Below the pieces are notes generated by a model that was not told the origin of the DNA, did not search any database, and saw nothing but the letters and a program-made list of their open reading frames with translations. Positions 1 to 10,184 of a stretch of DNA of 64,000 nt are shown piece by piece. The stretch is taken from assembly GCF_000507145.1 (NCBI RefSeq), contig NZ_AYTO01000041.1, forward strand, positions 248,001 through 312,000, given 5' to 3'. Every line of letters begins with the position of its first letter. Position 1 is the stretch's first letter. Position numbers and translations under genes: made by a program. The stretch is from Bacillus tequilensis KCTC 13622 (GTDB taxonomy: Bacteria > Bacillota > Bacilli > Bacillales > Bacillaceae).

Positions 1-175
1 TTTTCCCCCTGATTGTGAACTTTTATATTAGGATGACTCAATGACTGCATAAAAAAACCTCTTTGCTGTTTTTACGCAAAGAGGCATACAAAGACCTGCC
101 GAATTCTTTCGGGGCTGGATCTTCGTTGTGCACCTCTTTGCAACCTCTCTGGATTGCCTTTAAAAAGGTGATCTA
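1..175 (-). promoter_or_regulatory. PyrR-dependent attenuator between pyrR and pyrP
   Basis: Untranslated segment between the pyrR stop and the next gene of the pyr operon (pyrP by gene order, just outside the window). On the minus strand it holds the conserved PyrR-binding element at 131-154 (CCAGAGAGGTTGCAAAGAGG type). It is followed by a 9-bp terminator stem at 58-84 and a run of seven T at 51-57. In this family UMP-bound PyrR stabilises the anti-antiterminator so that the terminator forms. A Shine-Dalgarno (SD) sequence for the next gene (AGGGGG) sits at the very edge, about 5-10. Strong sequence match; regulation inferred from the known pyr operon. Confidence 0.88.
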
Positions 176-877
<702 letters not shown>

Positions 878-906
878 ATTATTTCAGAAAAGGAACAGTC
901 TGTCAA
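878..906 (-). promoter_or_regulatory. sigma-A promoter of the pyr operon
   Basis: Minus strand: -35 TTGACA (901-906), 17-bp spacer, -10 AATAAT (878-883). The -35 box overlaps the stop codon region of the upstream rluD-like gene (stop at 903-905). Confidence 0.75.
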
Positions 907-1814
907 CCGTTTTTCCTGAGGTTTTCGATTAATTCTGCCATATCCTTCGGAAGCGGCGCTTCGAATTCGACATACTCACCGGTGCGAGGGTGATCAAAGC
1001 CTAAAATTCCGGCGTGAAGTGCCTGTCCGTTAAAATCGATCGTTTTTCTTGGACCATATTTTGGATCACCCGCTAATGGAAATCCGATATATTTCATATG
1101 CACACGGATTTGATGGGTTCTTCCTGTTTCAAGCTGGCATTCCACCAACGTAAAATCTTGAAAACGCTCAAGCACATGAAAATGAGTGACGGCGTTTTTG
1201 CCATCACGCGTGACAGTCATGCTTTGACGATCTTTCTTGTCCCGTCCGATCGGCGCATCAATTGTGCCGTCATCGTGAGAAATAAGCCCGTGGACAACCG
1301 CCGTATATTTCCGCGTAACCGTTTTGTGGACCAATTGGTTTACGAGTGACTCATGCGCCATATCATTTTTCGCCACCATTAATAAGCCGGACGTGTCCTT
1401 ATCGATTCTGTGAACGATTCCCGGACGCATCACGCCATTAATTCCAGATAGATCCGTACAATGAGCCATAAGGCCGTTTACAAGTGTGCCGGTAAGATGC
1501 CCGGGAGCCGGGTGCACAACCATTCCGCGAGGTTTATTGACGACCAGCACATCCTGATCTTCATAGTAAATATCCAGATCCATCGGTTCTGCCAATACGT
1601 CGAGCGCTTCCGGCTCAGGCACAGTGACGGTCACCTGATCACCCGGCTGAATTTTATAATTCGCTTTTACAGGATTTCCGTTTACGACAACTTGTCCGTC
1701 TTTCACCCATTGCTGCACCTGGGTTCTCGACCAATCATTTTCGGCCGATGCCAGAAATTTATCAATCCGCTCACTTTTTTGTTCTTCTGAAGCGGTTATA
1801 TCAAATTGATTCAT
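903..1814 (-). CDS. ylyB: RluD-family 23S/large-subunit rRNA pseudouridine synthase (YlyB)
   Basis: Predicted rRNA pseudouridine synthase of the RluA/RluD family, 303 residues. An S4-type RNA-binding domain covers about residues 14-65. The catalytic domain carries HRIDKDTSGLL at 135-145, with Asp138 as the expected catalytic nucleophile. Start chosen at ATG 1814: AAAGGAG is well placed upstream, whereas a longer in-frame extension would run into lspA. It begins one base after the lspA stop, so the two are co-transcribed. The exact modified uridine is inferred from family resemblance only. Confidence 0.92.
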   Translation of the reverse strand: MNQFDITASEEQKSERIDKFLASAENDWSRTQVQQWVKDGQVVVNGNPVKANYKIQPGDQVTVTVPEPEALDVLAEPMDLDIYYEDQDVLVVNKPRGMVVHPAPGHLTGTLVNGLMAHCTDLSGINGVMRPGIVHRIDKDTSGLLMVAKNDMAHESLVNQLVHKTVTRKYTAVVHGLISHDDGTIDAPIGRDKKDRQSMTVTRDGKNAVTHFHVLERFQDFTLVECQLETGRTHQIRVHMKYIGFPLAGDPKYGPRKTIDFNGQALHAGILGFDHPRTGEYVEFEAPLPKDMAELIENLRKNG

Positions 1815-1815
1815 G

Positions 1816-2280
1816 CTATTGCTCCTTTTTCTTTTTCCCGCTGTCCAACAGCATTTGTATAAATAAAAGCATGACGCCGACACATAGTGAAGAGTCCGCG
1901 ATGTTAAAAATCGGGTAATTGTAATCCACAATCATCACGTGGATAAAGTCAACAACTTCCTGTCTGACAGCCCGATCGATAAAGTTGCCGATGGCACCGC
2001 CAAGCATAAGTCCGAGGGCAACGCCAAGAAGCCTTTGTCCTTTTGTATAACGCTGTATGTAATAAACAATGCCAATAATAACCGCGGTTGTAATGAGGTA
2101 GAAAAACCACATCTGACCGGCTAATATCCCCCATGCAGCACCCGTATTGCGATGGGAGGTGATATAGAATACCTGATCAATGATCGGAATGCTTTGGCCA
2201 AGCTCCATGTTCTTAACGACAAGCCATTTTGTCAATTGATCAGCTGCAATAATAAGTAGTGCGATCACATAATACAGCAC
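1816..2280 (-). CDS. lspA: Lipoprotein signal peptidase (signal peptidase II)
   Basis: Membrane aspartic protease that cleaves the signal peptide of diacylglyceryl prolipoproteins just before the lipid-modified cysteine. The 154-residue product has four hydrophobic segments. The two catalytic aspartates are visible as D102 in GNFIDR and D129 in FNIADS, and the N-terminal AADQLTKW motif is typical. Start is GTG at 2280 with GGAGGAACGTTT upstream. Forms an operon with the downstream rluD-like ylyB. One likely substrate in this window is CtaC, which has a lipobox. Confidence 0.96.
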   Translation of the reverse strand: MLYYVIALLIIAADQLTKWLVVKNMELGQSIPIIDQVFYITSHRNTGAAWGILAGQMWFFYLITTAVIIGIVYYIQRYTKGQRLLGVALGLMLGGAIGNFIDRAVRQEVVDFIHVMIVDYNYPIFNIADSSLCVGVMLLFIQMLLDSGKKKKEQ

Positions 2281-2382
2281 AAACGTTCCTCCAGTTTACG
2301 GTTACTTTAATCCATTATGCATTTTATCAATAAAAAGCCCCGGAGTAAAGATATATCAGGCATATTAGCCGGCCAGACACTG

Positions 2383-2757
2383 TTATTCATACAGTGCCTG
2401 ACCATATTCGAGATCCGTCGATTTCCACAGCGGAAGCGTTTTTTTTTCAAATTGGACAGAATAAACAAAATCATTTGCTGTTCGGGCAGTCGGCAGCACC
2501 GCCAGCTTTGAGAGAGGAATGGCATCCCCGGTTTCTTCACAGTATCCAAATGTGCCGTTTTCGATTTTGGACAATGCCAGGAGAACATCTTGAAGCTCTT
2601 CTTTAATGTGATAGATCAGAGTTGCTTTTTGTTTATGATTGATTGCGGCTTGCGGGCTTGTTGAAACTTGAAAGCAAGAATACTCAAATAATCTCGACTG
2701 TAGTTCTTCTTTCATTAGAAGAAGTTCCGTATAAATTGCGGTCAGTTGATCATTCAT
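2383..2757 (-). CDS. ylyA: RNA polymerase-binding DksA/TraR-like protein YlyA
   Basis: 124-residue protein of the DksA/TraR family: an N-terminal coiled-coil type region (about 1-65), then a zinc-finger-like segment GYCEETGDAIP at 71-81. Only one of the four expected zinc cysteines (C73) is present; the other positions are T76 and non-cysteine residues in the TARTAND region, so zinc binding is doubtful. In B. subtilis YlyA is reported to bind RNA polymerase and to affect sigma-G dependent germination genes. Start ATG 2757 follows AGGAG at 9 bases. It stands alone between the ileS terminator and lspA. I could not identify its promoter with confidence. Confidence 0.85.
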   Translation of the reverse strand: MNDQLTAIYTELLLMKEELQSRLFEYSCFQVSTSPQAAINHKQKATLIYHIKEELQDVLLALSKIENGTFGYCEETGDAIPLSKLAVLPTARTANDFVYSVQFEKKTLPLWKSTDLEYGQALYE

Positions 2758-2866
2758 TCATCACAACTCCTGCTCTTAACGTAGTACCTATATTGTTGCC
2801 TGTGAATGATGATCTAAAGCCCATAAGATTTTTCCTGCCGTTCTAAACGATGTCACTCTTGGCACG

Positions 2867-2894
2867 AAAAAAGCCCGGCTTTTTCCGCCGGGCC
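2867..2894 (-). terminator. Intrinsic terminator of ileS
   Basis: Minus strand hairpin GCCCGGC...GCCGGGC at 2873-2894 followed by six T (2867-2872), just after the ileS stop. Confidence 0.88.
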
Positions 2895-2905
2895 CTTTTC
2901 CTTTA

Positions 2906-5668
2906 TTATTGATAGTATTTTTCAACGATTTCAGCGTTTCGCAGCGAAAGTGTAGGGTATTTCGGATTTGCACCCACATCTTTTGAAATCACACGCGATC
3001 TCTCACACATTTCGCCTTCTGCTTTTTCGACAATGATTTTGCCTGTCGCAAAGCTTTGCGCATCATTCGGCGCTTCATTTTCCTCGCCGATTGTCAGTTC
3101 AGAAACAATAAACAGCTGAGAAAGATTTTCTTTAATGGAAGCCAAGAGCTCTTGGTTTTCTTTGTTCGGATACAATTTCAGGTTCGCTTCCAATGATTTA
3201 CCAATGATTTTTTCATTCCGCGCAGTTTCTAACGCTTTTAGCACATCATTACGAATAGCCATAAAGCGGTCAAACTTCTCTTCAGTCGCTTCGCTGTTTG
3301 GAACCTTAGTTGTTTCCGGCATGTCTGTCAGCTGTACGCTCTGCTCTTCTACAAATGTTAAATGAGTCCATAGCTCGTCAGCCGTATGCGGAAGGATAGG
3401 CGCTGACAGCTTCACTAATGCGAGAAGCGTCTCGTAGAATACGGTTTGCATGCTGCGTCTATCCGGATGATCGGCATGCTCGATGTACACAATATCTTTT
3501 GCGAAATCAAGATAGAATGAGCTCAATTCGATTGTGCAGAAATTATGGATGCTGTGATACACAACCGCAAATTCGTACTCATCGTACGCTTTTTTCACTT
3601 TTTCAATCAGTTTGTTCAGCTTAATCAGCATATACTGATCCACTTCACGAAGATCTTCGACAACCACCGCATTCGTTTTTGGATCAAAATCGAATAGGTT
3701 GCCATGAAGGAAACGGAACGTGTTGCGGATTTTACGGTATACTTCAGCAACCTGTTTCAAAATCGCGTCAGACACACGAACGTCCGCCTGGTAATCAACT
3801 GAAGACACCCATAATCTCAAGATGTCGGCGCCAAGCTGTTTCATGACTTTAGCTGGAACAACGACGTTACCGATTGATTTACTCATCTTGCGCCCTTCTC
3901 CATCCAGTGCAAATCCATGGCTGAGCACGCCTTTATACGGCGCTTTCCCTGTCACGGCTACTCCTGTAGAAAGAGATGAGTTGAACCAGCCGCGGTATTG
4001 GTCTGACCCTTCTAGATATAAATCAGCCGGGCGAACGAGATCTTCACGTTCTTCAAGCACGGCTTGGTGGGAAGATCCCGAATCGAACCACACATCCATG
4101 ATGTCCTGTTCTTTTGTAAATGTGCCGTTCGGGCTTCCAGGGTGCGTAAAGCCTTCCGGAAGAAGATCTTTCGCTTCTTTTTCAAACCAAATGTTTGATC
4201 CGTGCTGTCTGAATAATTCAGAAACATGTTCAATGGTTTCATCTGTAATAATCGGTTCTCCGTTTTCAGCATAAAATACCGGAATCGGAACACCCCATGC
4301 GCGCTGTCTGGAAATACACCAGTCTCCGCGGTCACGCACCATGTTGTGCAAACGCTGCTCGCCCCATTCAGGAACCCATTTGGTTTCTTTAATGGCATTC
4401 AGGAGATCTGATCTAAAATCTTTAATAGACGCAAACCATTGAGCTGTCGCTCTGAAAATGGTTGGTTTCTTCGTTCTCCAATCGTGCGGGTAAGAGTGAG
4501 TAATGAATTCAAGTTTTACAAGCGCGCCTTTTTCATCAAGCTGCTGTGTGATCGCTTTGTTCGCATCATCATAAAACATGCCTTCAAAGCCGGGCGCTTC
4601 GCTTGTCATAACACCTTTTGCATCAACAGGACAAAGCACGTCTAAACCGTATTTTTGGCCGATGATAAAGTCGTCTTCCCCATGTCCCGGGGCTGTATGA
4701 ACGCAGCCTGTACCGGCATCAGTTGTTACGTGTTCACCAAGCATAACGAGAGAGTCTCTGCCATAGAGCGGGTGTTCAGCGACAATATTCTCAAGGTCTT
4801 TCCCTTTGATCGTTCTTGTCACTTCATATTGATCAAATCCGCATGCAGCCGCAACATTTTCGACTAAAGCACTGGCTACGACAAAGCGGTCTTCACCCAC
4901 TGCAATCACACTGTACTCAAGATCAGGATGCACTGAAATTCCGAGGTTCGCCGGAATTGTCCACGGCGTTGTTGTCCAAATGATGATACGCTCGCCGTTT
5001 TCCAGAACGCCTTTTCCGTCTTTCACACCGAAAGCAACGTAAATAGATGCTGAACGTTTATCTTGATATTCGATTTCGGCTTCAGCCAAAGCAGACTCAC
5101 TTGAAGGTGACCAGTTGACTGGTTTAAGGCCTTTATAAATGTAGCCTCGTTTTGCCATCTCACCAAATACGCGAATTTGCTGCGCTTCGTATTCCGGTTT
5201 TAAAGTCACATACGGGTTTTCCCAATCACCGCGGACACCAAGGCGTTTAAACTGCTCACGCTGTCCCTCGATTTGCTTCCAAGCGTACTCTTCGCACAGT
5301 TTGCGGAATTCCGCTACTGACATTTCTTTGCGGTTGACTTTTTTATTTTTTGTGAGAGCCGTTTCAATCGGCAATCCATGTGTATCCCAGCCTGGTACAT
5401 ACGGCGCATTGTAGCCGCTCATTGATTTGTAGCGGACAATGAAATCCTTCAAAATTTTGTTAAGCGCGTGACCCATATGGATATCACCGTTTGCATACGG
5501 AGGTCCATCATGTAAAACAAATTTCGGGCGGTCTTTCGTCCGTTCCTGCACAAGACGGTAGATCTCCTCTTCCTCCCATTTCTTTTGGATGTCAGGCTCA
5601 CGGTTTGGCAAATTTCCCCGCATCGGGAAATCTGTTTTCGGCATTAAGAGCGTATCTTTAAAATCCAT
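2906..5668 (-). CDS. ileS: Isoleucyl-tRNA synthetase
   Basis: Class I aminoacyl-tRNA synthetase that charges tRNA-Ile, about 920 residues. The signature HIGH motif is HMGH at residues 64-67 ([15 protein letters not shown]) and the KMSKS motif lies near residue 595 ([10 protein letters not shown]). A large editing domain sits between them. Start: the ATG at 5668 is seven bases behind GGAGG, whereas the ATG two codons earlier (5674) is only one base from it. The C-terminal zinc-finger region retains one cysteine ([13 protein letters not shown]), so the classical four-cysteine site seems lost. Expression is controlled by the T-box leader upstream. Confidence 0.97.
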   Translation of the reverse strand: MDFKDTLLMPKTDFPMRGNLPNREPDIQKKWEEEEIYRLVQERTKDRPKFVLHDGPPYANGDIHMGHALNKILKDFIVRYKSMSGYNAPYVPGWDTHGLPIETALTKNKKVNRKEMSVAEFRKLCEEYAWKQIEGQREQFKRLGVRGDWENPYVTLKPEYEAQQIRVFGEMAKRGYIYKGLKPVNWSPSSESALAEAEIEYQDKRSASIYVAFGVKDGKGVLENGERIIIWTTTPWTIPANLGISVHPDLEYSVIAVGEDRFVVASALVENVAAACGFDQYEVTRTIKGKDLENIVAEHPLYGRDSLVMLGEHVTTDAGTGCVHTAPGHGEDDFIIGQKYGLDVLCPVDAKGVMTSEAPGFEGMFYDDANKAITQQLDEKGALVKLEFITHSYPHDWRTKKPTIFRATAQWFASIKDFRSDLLNAIKETKWVPEWGEQRLHNMVRDRGDWCISRQRAWGVPIPVFYAENGEPIITDETIEHVSELFRQHGSNIWFEKEAKDLLPEGFTHPGSPNGTFTKEQDIMDVWFDSGSSHQAVLEEREDLVRPADLYLEGSDQYRGWFNSSLSTGVAVTGKAPYKGVLSHGFALDGEGRKMSKSIGNVVVPAKVMKQLGADILRLWVSSVDYQADVRVSDAILKQVAEVYRKIRNTFRFLHGNLFDFDPKTNAVVVEDLREVDQYMLIKLNKLIEKVKKAYDEYEFAVVYHSIHNFCTIELSSFYLDFAKDIVYIEHADHPDRRSMQTVFYETLLALVKLSAPILPHTADELWTHLTFVEEQSVQLTDMPETTKVPNSEATEEKFDRFMAIRNDVLKALETARNEKIIGKSLEANLKLYPNKENQELLASIKENLSQLFIVSELTIGEENEAPNDAQSFATGKIIVEKAEGEMCERSRVISKDVGANPKYPTLSLRNAEIVEKYYQ

Positions 5669-5700
5669 TTTCATTCCTCCACTGCATTTTTTCAGAAAAT

Positions 5701-5965
5701 AAAAAAAGCCCTCTCATCCCATAAGGGACGAGAAAGCTTATCTCGCGGTACCACCCTTTTAGAAAAAGCCACCATACGCTTTTTCCTCTCGAGCATCGTA
5801 ACGTGATGAACGTCCTAACCTACTGTGAGTTCAGAAAGGAAACTTAAGGGCTGATCTACATGATTCCGGCCATCCCGGACTTTCACCATCTCCGGGTCGC
5901 TATGAAGGCCTGAATGAAACATGACTGTCCCTTTCAACCGTTTTTTCATCTGAATTTATGAACGT
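5701..5965 (-). promoter_or_regulatory. T-box leader of ileS
   Basis: Minus strand leader of about 260 nt. It contains the T-box sequence AGGGTGGTACCGCG (about 5743-5756) that pairs with uncharged tRNA acceptor ends. Next comes a terminator stem with arms CTCGTCCC and GGGATGAG (about 5712-5731) and seven T at 5701-5707. A stem I-like region lies at 5850-5930. Two candidate isoleucine AUC specifier codons are present, at 5862-5864 (context GGAATCA) and 5853-5855; the first fits the usual GA-codon-A context better. Uncharged tRNA-Ile is expected to stabilise the antiterminator. Confidence 0.92.
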
Positions 5966-5995
5966 ATTATATTCGACAAGCTAAGAAAATGTCAA
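5966..5995 (-). promoter_or_regulatory. sigma-A promoter of ileS
   Basis: Minus strand: -35 TTGACA (5990-5995), 18-bp spacer, -10 TATAAT (5966-5971). Both hexamers match consensus exactly. Confidence 0.85.
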
Positions 5996-6009
5996 GATAA
6001 TCAGAGAAT

Positions 6010-6504
6010 TTATTCCTTTTCCTCAAATACTGCGTCGACTTCATACTCAAGCAGATGATCCCAATCGTCATTTTTCAGAAGATCAAGCTGCGCTTCAATC
6101 AGCATTTGGAAACGTGTTCTGAAAACTTTAGACTGTTTTTTCAGCTCTTCAATTTCCATAGCGATTTTTCTGGATTTTGATAAAGACTCGTTGATAATGC
6201 GATCAGCATTTTTCTCCGCTTCCCGAACGATCAGCTTTGCTTCTTTTTGAGAATTGCGTTTTACGTCTTCAGCCGCTTCTTGGGCAACTAAAATTGATTT
6301 ATTCAACGTTTCCTCAATGTTGGCAAAGTGTCCGATTCTTTCATCAAGTTCATTGACTTTCGCTTCAAGCTCAGTTTTCTTACGGAGAACAATTTCGTAA
6401 TCTTTTCTGACTTGCGCTAGGAATTCATTTACTTCATCTTCATCATATCCGCGAAAACTTTTTGTAAACGTCTTGTTGTGAATATCATTTGGCGTTAATG
6501 GCAT
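6010..6504 (-). CDS. divIVA: Cell-division positioning protein DivIVA
   Basis: Coiled-coil protein that binds negatively curved membrane at poles and septa. It recruits MinJ/MinCD and, in sporulation, RacA-bound origins. 164 residues, the B. subtilis length. The N-terminal membrane-binding part (1-60) shows the exposed tip residues F17 and R18 in FTKSFRGYDEDEVNEFL. From about residue 65 to 150 the sequence is predicted coiled coil. Start ATG 6504 has GGAGGTGG upstream. It sits downstream of the ylmD-ylmH/sepF cluster, the usual arrangement in Firmicutes. Confidence 0.97.
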   Translation of the reverse strand: MPLTPNDIHNKTFTKSFRGYDEDEVNEFLAQVRKDYEIVLRKKTELEAKVNELDERIGHFANIEETLNKSILVAQEAAEDVKRNSQKEAKLIVREAEKNADRIINESLSKSRKIAMEIEELKKQSKVFRTRFQMLIEAQLDLLKNDDWDHLLEYEVDAVFEEKE

Positions 6505-6597
6505 GATGCCACCTCCATTTTTACATTTCAGTACGGTTATCTAGTTCACATTATAAAACAAATTTCGCACAGATGGAGAAAAAAACTGAAAAACCGA

Positions 6598-7371
6598 CTA
6601 TTTTTGTCGTTCAAACGTCACTCTCCATTTGTCTTTTTTGGTTTTTCCTTCGATTTTTGTTAAGCTGCAGCGGCCAAAACCTCTGATAGACAGCATGTCC
6701 CCTTCTGCCACCATATAGGAAGGATCTTCAACTACCTTCCAGTTCACTTTTACGAGCCCGTTTTTTACGAGCGTCTGCGATTTCTGGCGGGATTGCCTGC
6801 TCATAGAGGCGCAGACGGCGTCAAGCCTCAAAGAAGAAACCGTGTCATCCCTTATTTCGACATCAACTGCCGGAATGTTAAGGTCTGACAAGTCAATTTT
6901 CTCTAAGCTGACCGCCGCTTTGCCTGCTTGGGTCAGCTGCGCAGCCACAAAATCAGCGGTATCGGCTGAGACAATCAATTGCACTGCTGTCTCAGAAAAC
7001 ACAATATCACCAAACTTTTGCCGCTTTAAGCCTATGCCCATTAATGCACCAAGCAGAGAACGGTGATCTACTGAGACAAACTTTTCTGCATAGCGGACGT
7101 GAAAAGCCTGCAGTTCAAAATGCGCCTCTTCCGGCGTCATGTACTCCGGATAGAGAATCGCCCGTTTTCGCTCCGCTCTGTCATAGCCGCCGGAAAAAGC
7201 AAGCCCGACATCGGCCTGTCCCGTAACAGCAGAGAGGATGACCTGCTCTCGGGGGTCTAAAAAGTCGGTCAGCTTCATCCTGTACTGCTCCTGGACAATA
7301 CTTTTCCATTCGAGCGCCTGATCAACAAAGGCCCGCTCGTCTTTTCTGAAATGCTGATAGATATCGCTCAT
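6598..7371 (-). CDS. ylmH: S4-domain RNA-binding protein YlmH (RqcP2-type)
   Basis: 257-residue protein with a C-terminal S4 RNA-binding domain: about residues 182-240, LRLDAVCASMSRQSRQKSQ through VAEGDMLSIRGFG. The N-terminal part resembles the conserved YlmH family. It lies between ylmG and divIVA in the conserved division cluster. Recent work on B. subtilis places YlmH in ribosome-associated quality control, binding large subunits carrying peptidyl-tRNA, functionally overlapping RqcP. The link to division is by gene neighbourhood only. Confidence 0.9.
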   Translation of the reverse strand: MSDIYQHFRKDERAFVDQALEWKSIVQEQYRMKLTDFLDPREQVILSAVTGQADVGLAFSGGYDRAERKRAILYPEYMTPEEAHFELQAFHVRYAEKFVSVDHRSLLGALMGIGLKRQKFGDIVFSETAVQLIVSADTADFVAAQLTQAGKAAVSLEKIDLSDLNIPAVDVEIRDDTVSSLRLDAVCASMSRQSRQKSQTLVKNGLVKVNWKVVEDPSYMVAEGDMLSIRGFGRCSLTKIEGKTKKDKWRVTFERQK

Positions 7372-7432
7372 CGTCTTTCCCTTCTATGTAAAGAGGCTTG
7401 GCTACTGCCAAGCCCCCTATCAAACTGTCACA

Positions 7433-7705
7433 TTAAAACGCAATCATGCGATAGAGCCCCCACAAGCCGGTTGTCGCAAACCGAAGCACAAGAATGGCTA
7501 CAATCGGTGAAATATCCAGCATTGCGATCGGAGGGATGATTTTTCTAAATGGTTCGAGATATGGTTCACAAATCGAAGCTAAAAAACGCCCGACTGCTGT
7601 TTCCCTTGTACTCGGCACCCATGACATAAAAATATATATAATCAGGGCAAATGAGTATATTGTGATTAATAAGCTTAAAACTGAAAAAACTTGATAAAGG
7701 ATCAT
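7433..7705 (-). CDS. ylmG: YggT-family membrane protein YlmG
   Basis: 90-residue integral membrane protein with two hydrophobic segments, about residues 4-30 and 62-86. A conserved loop ([21 protein letters not shown]) and PFRKIIPP follow the first segment, as in the YggT family. The exact role is unknown; homologues are tied to division or osmotic stress and in plastids to nucleoid/division-site distribution. Lies directly after sepF (6-bp gap), pointing to translational coupling in the sepF-ylmG-ylmH series. Confidence 0.9.
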
Positions 7706-7711
7706 CTCGCT

Positions 7712-8167
7712 TTACCACCTCTGATGTTCGTCTTCAGATATGAGCTCAGAAATTGTGCCTGATACATCTACGTTGTCAGGCGTGCAGAGAAAAATATCTG
7801 AGCCGATTCTTTGAATATCGCCGCCGATGGCATAAACGGTTCCGCTTAAAAAGTCAACAATCCGCTTAGCCTGGTCATGCTGTATCCGCTGAAGATTGAC
7901 GACAACTGCCCGCCGATTCTTCAAATGGTCGGCTATTTCCTGCGCCTCCGCATACACGCGCGGCTCACTCAACACCACTTTAGAGGATTTCTGAACACTT
8001 TGCAAGCTCACTACATTCTGTTTGCCCGCAGGTTTGTTTGCGGTATAAGCCGGCTTTTCTTTTTGCTCCTGCTCTTCATGAGACTCCCGCTCTGTCTCAA
8101 TATATTCATATTCGTATTCTTCATCATCCATTGAGAAAAAGTTTTTCAGTTTATTTTTCATACTCAT
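7712..8167 (-). CDS. sepF: FtsZ-bundling, membrane-anchoring division protein SepF
   Basis: SepF anchors and aligns FtsZ filaments at the membrane. The 151-residue product begins with an amphipathic membrane-binding helix ([11 protein letters not shown]). An acidic/charged linker (about 15-55) and a globular FtsZ-binding domain (about 60-140, including [20 protein letters not shown]) follow. The start codon overlaps the upstream ylmE stop by four bases. Nearly identical to B. subtilis SepF apart from linker changes. Works with FtsZ and FtsA encoded elsewhere in this window. Confidence 0.96.
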   Translation of the reverse strand: MSMKNKLKNFFSMDDEEYEYEYIETERESHEEQEQKEKPAYTANKPAGKQNVVSLQSVQKSSKVVLSEPRVYAEAQEIADHLKNRRAVVVNLQRIQHDQAKRIVDFLSGTVYAIGGDIQRIGSDIFLCTPDNVDVSGTISELISEDEHQRW

Positions 8168-8856
8168 TGCTGTACACCCCCTGTTTCATTTCCGACTAAC
8201 GATGAGCCGATCCTAATATAAGTAGCCCCTTCTTCAATTGCAATTTCAAAATCATTTGACATGCCCATCGACAGTTCAGTACATGGAGCGTTTGGCTGTT
8301 TCAGCTCCTGAACCTGATCGCGGAGCTCTCTCAGCGCCCGGAAACAGCTTCTGATCTGACCTTGATCATCAGTCAGCGGAGCCATTGTCATCAGTCCGGC
8401 CACAACGATGTGTTTGAAGCCGGAAAGCTCCTGTATGAATGGAATGACTTCTTCTTTTTTCATGCCGTGCTTAGAAGGTTCAAGCGAGGTATTGACCTGC
8501 ACAAAGCATCGGACAGTACCTTCAGCACGTTTTTCAATTTCTTTCGCTAATGAGAGCCGGTCTAAGGAATGGATATAGGAAACAGAATGGACGACAGCTT
8601 TTGCTTTTCTTGATTGCAGACTGCCGATAAAATGCCATTCCGGATTCCCTTTGATTATTTCCTGTTTGCGGAGCAGTTCCGCATCCCTGTTCTCTCCAAG
8701 GCAGGTGATGCCCGCATCCACTGCCTCCTGTGCTCTTTCAGGCGATACATATTTTGTGACTGCTATAACCGTAACTTCATCGGAGCTGCGGCCCGATCTG
8801 TTACATGCTTCGTTTATTCGCTCGTTTATATGTCGTAATTGATCAGCAACACGCAC
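8164..8856 (-). CDS. ylmE: YggS-family pyridoxal phosphate homeostasis protein YlmE
   Basis: 230-residue PLP-binding protein of the YggS/PROSC family with an alanine-racemase-like TIM barrel. Visible marks are AVTKYVSPE (the Lys around residue 35 is the expected PLP Schiff base), [23 protein letters not shown] and the C-terminal [16 protein letters not shown]. The family controls free PLP levels and has no known enzymatic turnover. Start GTG 8856 with AGGAGG upstream; ends with a four-base overlap on sepF. Confidence 0.92.
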   Translation of the reverse strand: MRVADQLRHINERINEACNRSGRSSDEVTVIAVTKYVSPERAQEAVDAGITCLGENRDAELLRKQEIIKGNPEWHFIGSLQSRKAKAVVHSVSYIHSLDRLSLAKEIEKRAEGTVRCFVQVNTSLEPSKHGMKKEEVIPFIQELSGFKHIVVAGLMTMAPLTDDQGQIRSCFRALRELRDQVQELKQPNAPCTELSMGMSNDFEIAIEEGATYIRIGSSLVGNETGGVQQ

Positions 8857-8862
8857 GATCTT

Positions 8863-9699
8863 TTATGCCTCCTTCATTCCGATAAAGGACATCATCCGTC
8901 CAGTTTTCCCCTGATCGCGGCGGTGAGAATAGAAAAGAGACGGCTCACTTTCCGTGCATAAACCGCTGACAGAAATCTGTTCATTTGCCAAACCGCTATT
9001 GATCAGTATAAGCCGGTTCAGCTCTTTCAGATCAAGCTGATATTGTGCCTGTCCCGTCTGATTCACGGCACGGTCTGCTGAAATCGGCAATGCCCGGACA
9101 GCATCCATGACACGGTCGTCTACTGTATAGCATGCCCCGCTGATAGACGGCCCAATAACTGCATGAATATCTGAGAGATTTGACCCTTCCTTCTCAGTCC
9201 ATTGCTTCACCATTTCTCTGCCAATCTGTTTGACGGTGCCTTTCCACCCGGCATGGGCGACCCCGACAAGCGATTTAACCGGATCATAAAAGAAAAGAGG
9301 CACACAATCAGCAAAGCATAATGCCAAAAACACATTTTTTTCATTTGTGTAAAGCCCGTCCGTTGCTTTTAGAGCCGTGTGATACTCACGTGCGCCTTTT
9401 CCACTATCCCTCTGCGTCACTTTCTGAACGCGGTTATCATGTGTCTGATCAGCAAATACCCAAGACTGCAAATCAATATTAAACATATCGGCAATATATT
9501 CGCGATTTTTAACTACATCTGCATCTTTGTCATGAACGTGCAATCCTGTATTTAACGATTCAAAAGGCTTTTGGCTGACACCGCCGTTTTTCGTCGTAAA
9601 TCCGGCAATGACTTCCCTATTGTTTTGATTCGTTTTTGTCCAGTCTTGTATCATGAGTGTCGAGGGTGTGGTAAGACTGAATGGGTGATATGTATTCAT
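8863..9699 (-). CDS. ylmD: YfiH/laccase-domain family protein YlmD
   Basis: 278-residue protein of the 'multicopper polyphenol oxidase' (YfiH/YlmD) family. Metal/active-site residues are visible in CFADCVPLFF, HAGWKGTVKQ and the C-terminal FYSHRRDQGKTGRM. Bacterial members are reported as purine nucleoside phosphorylase/adenosine deaminases or cytoplasmic peptidoglycan-precursor editing enzymes; which applies here is not visible. ATG 9699 is chosen over the TTG seven codons upstream, since AAAGG lies between them. Six bases separate it from ylmE. Confidence 0.9.
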   Translation of the reverse strand: MNTYHPFSLTTPSTLMIQDWTKTNQNNREVIAGFTTKNGGVSQKPFESLNTGLHVHDKDADVVKNREYIADMFNIDLQSWVFADQTHDNRVQKVTQRDSGKGAREYHTALKATDGLYTNEKNVFLALCFADCVPLFFYDPVKSLVGVAHAGWKGTVKQIGREMVKQWTEKEGSNLSDIHAVIGPSISGACYTVDDRVMDAVRALPISADRAVNQTGQAQYQLDLKELNRLILINSGLANEQISVSGLCTESEPSLFYSHRRDQGKTGRMMSFIGMKEA

Positions 9700-9809
9700 G
9701 ATGATCCAACCTTTCGACAAACATTTAAAAAAGCGAAATTTCCCACTTATTTTACCACATCTTTCTGCATTCGTTGAGCGCCGATTTACATATTTCTAAA
9801 ATGAAATGT

Positions 9810-9833
9810 GCCGGAAGAATCGAGACTTCCGGC
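9810..9833 (-). terminator. Hairpin after ylmC, possible weak terminator
   Basis: Inverted repeat GCCGGAAG / CTTCCGGC in the 160-bp gap between ylmC and ylmD. On the minus strand it is followed by the T-rich ACATTTCATTTTA, not a clean T run. Confidence 0.55.
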
Positions 9834-9861
9834 AATTTCCAATCGACAGCAAACAAGCAGG

Positions 9862-10107
9862 TTATGTATGCGGTTCATTTAATCGGACCAAGATGACATC
9901 TTCCCCGATTTTTACTATATTTCGCCATGGAATGACCAATTCCTCTTCTTTTCCAAAAAATCCGAGAATTTTCCCATTTCCCCCTAGTATGATCGCCTGA
10001 ATTTTGCCAGTGGTCACATTGATATCAATATCACCAATACTCCCCAGCTTTTTTCCGTTTGAGACATTGACGACATCTTTCACCTGAAATTCTGAAATGC
10101 TGATCAT
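9862..10107 (-). CDS. ylmC: PRC-barrel protein YlmC (YlmC/YmxH sporulation family)
   Basis: 81-residue protein consisting of one PRC-barrel domain (SEFQVKDVVNVSNGKKLGSI, then IPWRNIVKIGEDVILVRL). The YlmC/YmxH family is widespread in endospore formers, but its function is unknown. Start ATG 10107 gives MISISEFQV, the family's usual N-terminus; the longer reading frame upstream lacks an SD. Followed by a hairpin that may end the transcript. I saw no clear promoter. Confidence 0.85.
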   Translation of the reverse strand: MISISEFQVKDVVNVSNGKKLGSIGDIDINVTTGKIQAIILGGNGKILGFFGKEEELVIPWRNIVKIGEDVILVRLNEPHT

Positions 10108-10184
10108 TCCATCACGTCCCTTTCCCGTCCTTTTGTTCAAGTATATGAACGGGCAGGCTGAACCTTGTCAGCAAGAAGAAATTT

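Noticed and set aside
3822-4274. 150-codon plus-strand ORF
   Set aside because: Antisense to ileS with Ser/Pro-rich shadow composition.
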